A stretch of 37,163 nt of DNA from Candidatus Aminicenantota bacterium (GTDB lineage: Bacteria; Acidobacteriota; Aminicenantia; Aminicenantales; Aminicenantaceae): contig JAGGYH010000063.1 in the NCBI GenBank assembly GCA_021162615.1, positions 1-37,163 on the forward strand, in the 5' to 3' direction. The notes beneath the pieces were generated by a model. It did not search any database. It saw only the letters and a list, made by a program, of their open reading frames with translations, and was not told the origin of the DNA. This document shows, piece after piece, positions 25,582-33,800 of this stretch. The position numbers and the translations under genes were made by a program. Positions within the stretch are counted from its first letter, which is position 1. Each line of letters begins with the position of its first letter.

Positions 25582-25671
25582 ATGTTTAAAAAGCTGGTCC
25601 TTATCTTGATCCTCATGGTGATTTTATCCTTGCTGTTTTTTGTTTCCACAGAATTTGGCGGGTTCCTGTGA
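25582..25671 (+). CDS. 29-residue membrane peptide, unknown
   Basis: The frame starts MFKKLVLILILMVILSLLFF and ends STEFGGFL. It is one membrane helix with Lys-Lys at the cytoplasmic end. GAAAAGAGGCC precedes the ATG at workable spacing, and it follows the YbjQ-like gene by 14 nt. Such short membrane peptides are often missed; coding status rests on SD, context and the lysine-capped hydrophobic helix. Function unknown. Confidence 0.45.
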   Translation: MFKKLVLILILMVILSLLFFVSTEFGGFL

Positions 25672-25684
25672 CCTTAAATTTCAT

Positions 25685-25713
25685 TTGATAAAGACAGCCC
25701 GCTTTTCTATAAT
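25685..25713 (+). promoter_or_regulatory. Strong sigma-70-type promoter for the 25733 gene
   Basis: TTGATA (25685-25690) is five of six and TATAAT (25708-25713) is perfect, with a 17-nt spacer. An AGGGAGG ribosome-binding site (25721-25727) precedes the ATG at 25733. It separates this gene from the sigma-factor operon. Confidence 0.75.
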
Positions 25714-25732
25714 GATTTAAAGGGAGGATCCT

Positions 25733-27172
25733 ATGAAAAAGAGGATGATTTTTGTATTTCTTTTGTTTGTTTTTCTGGGGATGACCTTTTTTTGCGCGAA
25801 AAAAGTTTCTGAACTAAACAAGGCTGATGTGGTGGCGCTTCTTGAAAATATAAATCAATCTCCCCTGGCAGTTGAGATAAAGGTCGAAGAATCCGGAATC
25901 AATATTGAACGAGGTAAAGGAAGGTCTCAATATTTGATAACTCTCATAAACCCTGAAGTCAGTTTCAGTACAGCTGTTTACAAACACTTGGATATGAAGG
26001 TCCCTGAATTCAGAGTTCCCGTAAATATGGGAAACATGGTGATGGCCTATACTCCTTCGAAAAAGAATCTCACGTTAAAATCTGTGGGGAAAATGAAGTG
26101 TACCTTGGCGCTGTCAGAGCTGTTACCGGAACTCGAAGTTAAGAAAGCCGGAACGGATAAAGAGCCGCCTGAGGTCACTTTTAATTACAGTCTGGGAAAT
26201 GCTGAACTGGAAGGATATGACTTAAGCTCCCTGATTGATGCAGGGGAAAAGAGCTTTGAGGATGTATTGACTGAATTTATTTCTTCAAACAAAAACATAA
26301 AGGTAAGAGCTGACGGATTCGCAGCCGGGTTCGTGATTAAAGGAGAACAGGGGCGAACTGTGAGTTTTTCAATCAAAGGCATGGAAAGCTCTTCCCAGTT
26401 TGAACCGGAACTTTTTAAGGCTTTTATCCAGAAACAAGATTCCGCAGAGATGCTCTCCAGTGCTCTTAAGAAAAAAGCTCCATTGGTCGATATAACCGCA
26501 TCTTTTAATGGGATGGATTTTATACTAAGTTTACCGGGAAAAGAAATTCAGGCGGGTTATGAAGGGGCCGGATTTTTCTATTCTTTGAAACCATCGGGAC
26601 ATGGAGATGCTTTTGATTTTGTCAGTGGATGGGATCTGAAAAGTGTCCGTGCAGAGGGGATACCTGACACGTATAAAGTTCTGGCCAAGTTAAATGAGAT
26701 GGGATTCAAATTTTCTATTGAAAACCTGTCGCCGGAATTTATCAGTGCCTATTTTGATTTAGTCAAGACAGCGCAGTCAGTGAGTACATCTGAAGACGGG
26801 GCTGCCCAGCAGGAACTGATGATGAAAGGCCCTGCTCTCGGAAACAAATTCATTGAGTCCAAACCTGTTATTAAGGTATCCCTCTCGCCTTTAGACCACT
26901 TTTTGGGCGAAGTCGAAGCACACGGAGAGTTTCAGTTTATCCGCATGGGACCTCCTGTAGGAAAAGCAGAGGCGAAGATATTTGATATCAATAAGATGGA
27001 ACAAAATATCAAACAGAACTTTCCTCCTGAGAAAGCAGAGGCTCTCATAAGGTGGATCAAACAGGTGTTTGTTGTTGATGACAGCGGCCAGGGGGTCATG
27101 GTCTTTGAACTCAAAGAGGATGATGCCGCTCATTTCTATTTAAACGGGGAAAAACACGCGTACAGGCAGTAA
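25733..27172 (+). CDS. Exported lipoprotein-like protein, unknown family
   Basis: The 479-residue protein starts with a signal sequence (MKKRMIFVFLLFVFLGMTFF) followed by Cys at residue 21. The lipobox is imperfect (FF before Cys), so it may be a lipoprotein or simply secreted. The rest is rich in alternating beta-like segments, such as FSTAVYKHLDMKVPEFRVPV and KVRADGFAAGFVIKGEQGR, and repeatedly mixes hydrophobic and charged residues. I recognise no domain. The strong dedicated promoter suggests good expression, and it is probably an envelope protein. A YdgA/DUF945-like beta fold is possible but I cannot support it. Confidence 0.8.
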   Translation: MKKRMIFVFLLFVFLGMTFFCAKKVSELNKADVVALLENINQSPLAVEIKVEESGINIERGKGRSQYLITLINPEVSFSTAVYKHLDMKVPEFRVPVNMGNMVMAYTPSKKNLTLKSVGKMKCTLALSELLPELEVKKAGTDKEPPEVTFNYSLGNAELEGYDLSSLIDAGEKSFEDVLTEFISSNKNIKVRADGFAAGFVIKGEQGRTVSFSIKGMESSSQFEPELFKAFIQKQDSAEMLSSALKKKAPLVDITASFNGMDFILSLPGKEIQAGYEGAGFFYSLKPSGHGDAFDFVSGWDLKSVRAEGIPDTYKVLAKLNEMGFKFSIENLSPEFISAYFDLVKTAQSVSTSEDGAAQQELMMKGPALGNKFIESKPVIKVSLSPLDHFLGEVEAHGEFQFIRMGPPVGKAEAKIFDINKMEQNIKQNFPPEKAEALIRWIKQVFVVDDSGQGVMVFELKEDDAAHFYLNGEKHAYRQ

Positions 27173-27205
27173 AGGCCGGAAGGGTATTTTTTATCTTCCA
27201 GGCAA

Positions 27206-27351
27206 GCCGATATGAAATTCAGATATGGTCTGTGCTCCCTTCATGTCATCACGAGGAGCGCAGCGGCGTGGTGATCTCATGAAGCTTCGTTTCACAATGA
27301 GATTGCCGCACTCCCTTCATCAACCTCGACTTGTTTATCATACAGGTTAAT
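27206..27351 (+). repeat. Third copy of dispersed repeat, interrupted by a REP-like unit
   Basis: TGAAATTCAGATATGGTCTG at the left and CAACCTCGACTTGTTTATCA then TACAGGTTAA at the right match parts of the left terminal repeat in the same orientation (TGAATATCAGTATGCTCTCT and CAACCTCGACTTGTGAATAA). The two halves are separated by a palindromic segment. The copy is more diverged than the end copies. Confidence 0.6.
27245..27310 (+). repeat. REP-like palindromic unit flanked by 10-bp direct repeats
   Basis: The unit begins GTCATCACGAGGAGCGCAGC and contains GTGGTGATCTCATG. It ends ATGAGATTGCCGCA. ATCTCAT and ATGAGAT form a 7-bp stem. It resembles the widespread GTCATTGCGAGGAGC...GGCAATCTC repeat of many bacteria. 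CTCCCTTCAT flanks it exactly on both sides (27235-27244 and 27311-27320), which looks like a target-site duplication. No RAYT transposase is in the window. Confidence 0.65.
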
Positions 27352-27376
27352 GAGTCCGTGACCTGCTGAGCCGGGC

Positions 27377-27405
27377 TTGCAGGAAAGGTTGATTTAGGAT
27401 ATAGT
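27377..27405 (+). promoter_or_regulatory. Promoter for the DUF6600 lipoprotein
   Basis: TATAGT (27400-27405) is a good -10 box, with TTGCAG 17 nt upstream (27377-27382). A Shine-Dalgarno AAAAAAGGAGATA precedes the ATG at 27432. Confidence 0.45.
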
Positions 27406-27431
27406 TCTAAGAGAAAAAAGGAGATATAAGC

Positions 27432-28547
27432 ATGAGAAAGACAATATACATAATGTTCGTTGTTCTTTTATTGGCCATGGGGTGCATTGTTTATATCCCT
27501 TCTGACCTGAGTGACGAGCCTTATTATGATCGGTACGAGAGCAACTGGGACATGAGCCGTGTTTATGATTATCTGTCTCCTAACGGCTACTGGGTACAGC
27601 TCGCTCCTCATGGATATGTCTGGGTTCCCACATCGATCCGGTATAACTGGCGTCCCTATACATATGGACGGTGGGTATGGACGGATTATGGCTGGATGTG
27701 GATTTCGAATTACCAGTGGGGATGGGTCCCCTTTCATTACGGACGCTGGGGATACAATGCGCGTATTGGTTGGTACTGGGTCCCGGGGGATGTCTGGGCC
27801 CCTGCCTGGGTGTCATGGAGATACAGCGATCTTTATATCGGCTGGGCTCCTCTCCCCCCTGATGCAACCTTTATGCCGGGAACAGGAGTGATGTTTCAGG
27901 GAGCCGGGATTCCCCACAACACTTGGATTTTTATACAGGCCAACTATTTCACTCATTACAGCATCCAGTCTTATGTTCTTCCCTTTGAAAGAAATCCGAC
28001 CATCATTAATATGACGGTTTTAAAAACATCCCTGCGGATGCACAAAAACCGTGTATACAATGAAGGACTGGACGCCGGATTTGTGGAAAACGTCACAAAA
28101 ACACACGTTCGAAAGTATGAGCTGCAGCAAAAAGGCACGGCTGGGCCTACCAGGATCGAGGGCGGCCGGGTGAGTGTCTTCAATCCGGAGTTTTCCAGGG
28201 ACAAAACTGTACGGCCGGATAAAGTTTTGAGTGAAAGAGAGGCTGAGGACCGCATACAGCAGCGGACAACCACCAGGTTGCATGATTTGAGGGAATCAGA
28301 TATCGAGCGGCGTCACCAGGAGGAGATGAAGCGGATCGAAGCCACACAGCAGAAGGAAGTGGTTAAGATAAGAAGGGACATGCAAAAAGAAACATCCAAA
28401 GCGCGCAGCCAAACAGAAAAAGCCAGGGTTCAAAAAGAGTATGAAGCAAAAATAAAGAAACTCAAGGAAAGGCATACCACTGAGAAAAGAAACGTGAGAG
28501 CGCGGCACGAGACCGAGACAAAAAAAGTCAAAAAGAAGAAGAGATAA
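27432..28547 (+). CDS. DUF6600-type Trp/Tyr-rich lipoprotein with charged coiled-coil tail
   Basis: The 371-residue protein has a signal peptide with lipobox LAMGC (C18). Residues from about 35 to 150 are extremely rich in Trp and Tyr, with repeated Y-x-W and W-x-W segments such as GYVWVPTSIRYNWRPYTYGR, WVWTDYGWMWISNYQWGW, and GWYWVPGDVWAPAWVSWRYS followed by IGWAPLP. This is the pattern of the DUF6600/YXWGXW group. From about residue 270 the protein becomes a highly charged helix rich in Glu, Lys and Arg (e.g. RIEATQQKEVVKIRRDMQKE), probably a coiled coil. Function is unknown; an envelope-bound aromatic surface is likely. The ATG has a strong AAAAAAGGAG site. Confidence 0.85.
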   Translation: MRKTIYIMFVVLLLAMGCIVYIPSDLSDEPYYDRYESNWDMSRVYDYLSPNGYWVQLAPHGYVWVPTSIRYNWRPYTYGRWVWTDYGWMWISNYQWGWVPFHYGRWGYNARIGWYWVPGDVWAPAWVSWRYSDLYIGWAPLPPDATFMPGTGVMFQGAGIPHNTWIFIQANYFTHYSIQSYVLPFERNPTIINMTVLKTSLRMHKNRVYNEGLDAGFVENVTKTHVRKYELQQKGTAGPTRIEGGRVSVFNPEFSRDKTVRPDKVLSEREAEDRIQQRTTTRLHDLRESDIERRHQEEMKRIEATQQKEVVKIRRDMQKETSKARSQTEKARVQKEYEAKIKKLKERHTTEKRNVRARHETETKKVKKKKR

Positions 28548-28553
28548 AAGTAA

Positions 28554-28680
28554 TTATTCGTATTTCAGGCTGTCCGCAGGATTGGAAGAGGCCGTTTTTA
28601 GCGCCTGGTAACTCACTGTAAGGATGCCTATTTCTTTTGTGCGGACTTCAGCCGAGTAGATGCTCTGGAGCGATTTCTTT
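28554..28680 (-). pseudogene. Decayed C-terminal fragment of an FtsX/MacB-type ABC permease
   Basis: On the minus strand this reads SIYSAEVRTKEIGIL followed directly by TVSYQALKTASSNPADSLKY, then E and a stop (28554-28556). AEVRTKEIGI is the cytoplasmic loop sequence after the second FtsX helix, and TVSYQALKTASSNPADSLKYE is a typical permease C-terminus. The residues that should lie between (RKVLGAS and the last two helices) are missing, so it has an internal deletion and no start. It is probably a remnant of a larger macrolide-exporter-like permease. Confidence 0.6.
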
Positions 28681-28731
28681 GAATGTGTTTCTCAAAAAAT
28701 CGAGTACCTGCTAGGACCTTCCTTTTTGAAA

Positions 28732-28760
28732 TTGAACATCCCGTCTTTTTTTAATACTAT
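28732..28760 (+). promoter_or_regulatory. Possible promoter for the M48-like gene
   Basis: TTGAAC (28732-28737) and TACTAT (28755-28760) are 17 nt apart, each four of six to consensus. AGGAAA precedes the ATG at 28773. Confidence 0.35.
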
Positions 28761-28772
28761 GGATATAGGAAA

Positions 28773-30491
28773 ATGAGCTCTCAAAATAAATTCGAAAAGG
28801 ATTTTTATGAGGTCCAGCGCAGACAATGGCAAAAAAGTCTTTTTTTGCTCCTTATCCTTTTTGTGTTCTATTTTTTTCTGGTAGGATTCGTAGCCTTTGT
28901 TTTTATGATAAGCTTAGGCCTGTTTATACCGGGATTCTCGCTTTTTACCGGAGATAACCTGAAAAATTTTTTCCTTATCAACTTTTTCTTATCCATTGGT
29001 ATAGCGGTCTTTCACTTTTACGATGCCCGTTTCCACGGCGCTCAATTCATACGGAAACGGCTGCTGGCTGAATGCCCGGATAAAGAGGACATATATCACA
29101 AAAGATTCATCAACACCGTAGATGAGATGCGTCTTGCTGCGGGCCTCCCCAGGGTTAATCCTTATATTATTTCAGCTTTTGCAGTCAATTCCATGGCTCT
29201 TATGGAAGCGGACAAAACTCCCACCATCATTGTGACCGAGGGGCTGCTGGCTGAGTTTACCAGAGACGAGCTTCAGGCCGTTATAGCCAATGAACTGGCC
29301 CATATCATCCGGGGCGACACTTTCTATATCACTCTCGTATGCTCACTGGCCAATTTTTTTGAGCGCCTGCGGGAGATGGCCGAACCTCAGGAAAAGCCTC
29401 AAGCCCAGATCGGAGAGATCCAGGATTCAGGCGGCGGAAATCCTCTGGTCTATGCGGCGACTTCCCTGTCGTCTGTTGTGATGCATCTTTTGAGCACGCT
29501 CGTCAGCCGGCAGAGAGAGCTCCTGGCAGATGCCGCAGCCGTTGAACTCAATCGGAACCCGGCGGCTCTGGCCCGGGCTATCTACAAAGCCCATGTGAGC
29601 AACTCTTTTATAGGAGATTTTAGTCTTTCCTACAGCCCTCTTTTTTTGGTACCTCCCGGGTCAAAAGGCATATCGGACGGTCTTTTCAGCCGGATTTTCA
29701 ATTCACACCCCCCGCTTATGAAAAGAATACGGCAGCTGGCGGACATGGTCCCGACATCTCCGGCAAGAATTATTGGTGCGGTCCTGGAGGCCAGAAAAAA
29801 ACGGGAAAAAGCCAGGTTCCTTCTCCATTCCCAGGAAGAGACAGCCGCCGGAAGGCAGGAAGGACCAGCTGCATCGGGTGATATCCAGCCGGAAGAGGAA
29901 GCTGTATGGTCTGTCCGGGACCCTAAAGGGAAATGGATGGGGCCTTACACACTGGAGCAAATCCTGTCCCTGCGTTTTTTCACCCTGCGGATCCGGACGA
30001 AAAACATTCCGGAAGATATCGAGGCCACGGCCGGAGAGTTTCCTCAAATCCGTACGGGCCTTCACAATCTGTACCATAAAAAACCCGTTAATCCGAAAAA
30101 ATACAACAAATGCCCGCGCTGCCGGATGCCGCTTATAGACACTTTCTATGAAGGGGTGGTCTTAAAGATCTGTCCTTCCTGCGGAGGCAAACTTGTTGAC
30201 TCGGCTGTTGTCGGCCGGATTATTGCCCGCAAAGAAGTCGCTTTCTCTGATTATCTCCTTCAAAAAGCTGCTGACTTCAGGAAGAATTTTTTGCTGAATC
30301 CAGCCGGAATCAGGAAGATCAGCAGGGAAAAAACTCCGGACATATACTGCCCGATCTGCGGCTTGAAAATGCAGCCAAGGCCTTTCACGTATCAGTATAT
30401 CATTCCCGTGGATAAATGTTTTCTGTGCCACAAGACCTGGTTTGATACAGACGAACTGGAGATCCTGCAGATCCTTATCGAGAAGCACTGA
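28773..30491 (+). CDS. M48-like membrane protease with altered HEXXH, GYF-like and TFIIB-type zinc-ribbon domains
   Basis: The 572-residue protein has two N-terminal membrane segments (about 22-52 and 66-84). Next is an M48 (HtpX/Ste24-like) domain: ELQAVIANELAHIIRGD (173-177 is NELAH) and RQRELLADAAAVELNRNPAA. The first His of HEXXH is Asn (AAT at 29289-29291); E174, H177 and the downstream E249 and D253 remain. A further hydrophobic stretch lies around residues 227-245. A GYF/DUF4339-like segment follows (WSVRDPKGKWMGPYTLEQIL), then two zinc ribbons (CPRCRMPL...CPSCGGKLVD and CPICGLKM...CFLCHKTWFDTDELE, zf-TFIIB-like). It may be an inactive protease with a substrate-recognition role. Confidence 0.85.
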   Translation: MSSQNKFEKDFYEVQRRQWQKSLFLLLILFVFYFFLVGFVAFVFMISLGLFIPGFSLFTGDNLKNFFLINFFLSIGIAVFHFYDARFHGAQFIRKRLLAECPDKEDIYHKRFINTVDEMRLAAGLPRVNPYIISAFAVNSMALMEADKTPTIIVTEGLLAEFTRDELQAVIANELAHIIRGDTFYITLVCSLANFFERLREMAEPQEKPQAQIGEIQDSGGGNPLVYAATSLSSVVMHLLSTLVSRQRELLADAAAVELNRNPAALARAIYKAHVSNSFIGDFSLSYSPLFLVPPGSKGISDGLFSRIFNSHPPLMKRIRQLADMVPTSPARIIGAVLEARKKREKARFLLHSQEETAAGRQEGPAASGDIQPEEEAVWSVRDPKGKWMGPYTLEQILSLRFFTLRIRTKNIPEDIEATAGEFPQIRTGLHNLYHKKPVNPKKYNKCPRCRMPLIDTFYEGVVLKICPSCGGKLVDSAVVGRIIARKEVAFSDYLLQKAADFRKNFLLNPAGIRKISREKTPDIYCPICGLKMQPRPFTYQYIIPVDKCFLCHKTWFDTDELEILQILIEKH

Positions 30492-30820
30492 AGGGCTCCA
30501 AGGTATCCGTTTCCGTGATGAACAGAACCAAAAAATCATCATTTAAAGCAAGAAAAACTGTGGAAAACTATGGTTATCTTATAGATTATAAAGGAGATGC
30601 CTGGGCCCGACCCCTCGCCTCTCCTTCCTCGCCTCTCCTTTTTTTTCCTTGAATTAGGATGGCGAAGGATAATAAAATTATATTTTAATATGTTTAAAAT
30701 ATTGGCTGATTATTCAAGTTTCTCTTTTTTAATTCCTACTTTTCGAGATCCTAAATTTGCTTGATTGCTACATTATTAAAAATGGCCGATTTTGGGCAAT
30801 TTCTATTTTAAGGAGGGAAA
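30492..30820. other. Intergenic stretch with a tandem 14-mer
   Basis: The 329-nt gap holds an exact two-copy 14-mer CCTCGCCTCTCCTT (30613-30640) followed by a T-run, then AT-rich sequence. No promoter with both boxes is convincing, and I find no gene or RNA. An AAGGAGGG site (about 30811-30818) serves the next gene. Confidence 0.5.
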
Positions 30821-33800
30821 ATGATTGGTTTAACTAAAAAGGATAGGGATTGGTTTTTAATCTTATCTATAGCTGTCTTTTTAGTCACTTTATTTATCGG
30901 GCCGGCCTTCGCCAAAGCCCAGGGGAGAAAAGGTTATTATCGTTACCCGGCAATTCATGATGACCTGGTCGTTTTTGTATCGGAAGGTGACTTGTGGGCA
31001 GTGAGCCTTAATGGGGGTTTAGCTCGTCGCCTAACAACTCATCATGGTGAAGAGTCGCATCCGGCCATTTCCCCTGACGGAAAGACCTTAGCTTTCTCTG
31101 CCCAATACGAGGGGCCGACCGAAGTCTATACGATGCCGCTGGAAGGCGGTCTCCCCCAGCGGCGGACCTTCTCCGGCCAGACGTCAACAGTAGTTGGTTG
31201 GACGCTCTCAGGTAAAACTATCTACGCCACCAGCAAATATTCGACTCTTCCTGACACCCAGCTAGTTCTTCTTGACCCGGCCACCAATGAAGAATCCCTG
31301 GTTCCCTTGGCCCAGGCAGCTGAAGGTTGTTTTACTCCCGATGAGAAAATGCTTGTTTTTACTCGTCTTCCTTTCCAAGGAAGTTACACCAAGCGATACA
31401 AGGGAGGAACGGTTCAAAATCTTTGGAAATTTGACCTGGCCAATCCTCGAGAAGCGGTGCCTCTAACGGCAGATTACCCCGGAACCAGTAAAAACCCGAT
31501 GTCTTGGAAAAACAGGATTTATTTCGTCAGCGACCGCAGCGGCACCATGAATTTGTGGTCGATGAACCTAGATGGTTCCGACTTAAAACAGCTTACTTTT
31601 CATAAGGGATACGATGTAAGTTCGCCCTCCCTCCATAATGGCCGCATTGTTTATCAACTGGTGGCTGATCTTTACCTTTATGATATTGAAAAAAATCAGG
31701 ATGTCCCTTTGGATATCATCATTCCTTCTGACTTTGACCGGATGCGGGAGAGATGGATTAAAAAACCTGTTGATTATCTAACTTCTGCGCACATTTCTCC
31801 TAATGGGGAGCGGCTGGTGTTTGTCTCGCGAGGAAATGTCTTTGTGGCTCCCGTGGAAGGGGGGCGCTGGGTGAGGGTAAGTTATCAGGAGGGGATTCGC
31901 CACCGAGCTGCCCGCTTCTTCCCGGACGGTAAAAGTTTGATGCTGTTAAATGACCAAACCGGGGAATGGGAATTTTACCAGGCCCCAGCTAATGGCCTAG
32001 GCAAGCCCGAACAATTAACCACAGGAGCCAAGGTTCTTCGCTTTGATGGAGTTCCCTCTCCCGACGGTCGGTGGTTAGCCTTTGCTGATAAGAACTACCA
32101 GCTTTGGTTAGCTGACCTTAAGGAAAAGAAACTAAAGCGTGTGGCCACCAGCCTTAATGATATGTTTCAAGACTTAGCTTGGTCACCCGATAGCCGCTTC
32201 TTAGCTTTTGTTGAAGCCGCTGACAATCAATTCCAGCAGATAAAAATTCTGGAAATTAGCAGCGGCCAAATTACTCCGGTGACCAGCGAACGAGTTGATT
32301 CTTACAACCCGTCCTGGAGTCCGGATGGTAAATGGCTTTATTTTCTATCCGACCGCTATTTTCGGAGTGTGGTGAGAAGCCCGTGGGGACCGCGCCAACC
32401 AGAGCCTTACTTTGATCGAAGCACAAGAATTTACGCCCTTGGTCTGAGCGGGAAAGATATTTTTCCTTGGACACCGCAGAACGAATTATTGGCTGAGAAG
32501 GAAACGTCCAAGGGAGAAGCAAAGTCTTCATCTTCTTCTCCGGCCAAAAAAACTAGCCAAAAGTCGAAAGAAGCGCCTTCTAAGGTCCGGGTGAAAATCA
32601 ATTTTCAGGGCCTCCAAGATAGGGTTTTTGAAGTTCCTCTTCCCCCGAGCGTCTATTCTAATTTATCTGTCGGCCAGGAGGAATTGTTTTTTATCGACCG
32701 GGAGTCAAAAGCCGCCGGCAAGCCTAAACTTAAAGCGGTGACTGTAACCAACCGCCGGCCGAAACCAGTCACCCTCGTGGAAAATGTTCGGCGCTATGAA
32801 CTGTCAGCCTCTGGTAAAAAAATAATGGTTCAAAAGGGATCTGAGTTTTATGTTATTGAGGCGAAACCGAGAAAGCCTGCTTCACTAGCTGAAAGCAAGG
32901 CGGATCTTTCTAAGTGGCAATTTCCCATTGATCCTCGCTCGGAATGGCGCCAGATGTTTGTAGATGCGTGGCGGATGGAAAGAGACTATTTTTACGACCG
33001 CCGCCTTCATGGTGTTGATTACGAAGGACTGCTGCAGCGCCATCTCCCGTACCTGGAGCGAGTCAGCGATCGTCAAGAGCTAAATGACCTCATTGCTCAC
33101 TTGGTAGGCGAATTATCGGCTCTTCATACTTTTGTCCGTGGTGGGGATATAAGGCGGCCTCCCGACGATATTTTACCTGGTTCGCTGGGCGCCAAACTGG
33201 TGAAAGACAAGAAGGTCGGCGGATGGCGGATTGTCCACATTTACCGGACTGATTCCGAATACCCTGAAAAATTTTCTCCCTTGGCCCGGCCTGGATTAAA
33301 GATAAAAGAAGGGGACGTTATTGTCGCAATTAATGGCCGCCCGACCCTCGGAGTTGAACACCCGAGCCTCCTTCTGAGAAATACCGCCGGTACCCAAGTG
33401 CTTTTAGAATTAAAAGGCAGCGATGGCCAGCTTTATAAAGAAATCGTTTACCCCATTACCCTTTCAGCCGAGTACAACCTTCGTTATAGTGAGTGGGAAT
33501 ATACCCGCCGGCTCCAGGTGGAAAAACAGACCGCTGGTAAAGTAGGATATGTTCATCTTCGGGCCATGGGGGGCAATAATTACACCGAGTGGGTGAGAAA
33601 CTTTTACCCCGTCTACAACCGCCAAGGCTTGATTATTGATGTTCGCCATAACGATGGAGGCAATATTGATTCCTGGATTTTGGAGAAATTGCTGCGTAAA
33701 GCCTGGTTCTACTGGCAAGACCGCGTAGGAAATCCCACCTGGAATATGCAGTATGCTTTCCGGGGCCATATGGTGGTGCTGTGTAATGAATATACCGCCT

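Noticed and set aside
27181-27203. GGAAG/CTTCC hairpin after the 25733 gene as a terminator
   Set aside because: The stem is about 5-7 bp with a bulge and the T-run is in the loop, not after the stem.
27206-27351. CRISPR-like array
   Set aside because: Only one palindrome with one pair of direct repeats, and no regular spacers or cas genes.
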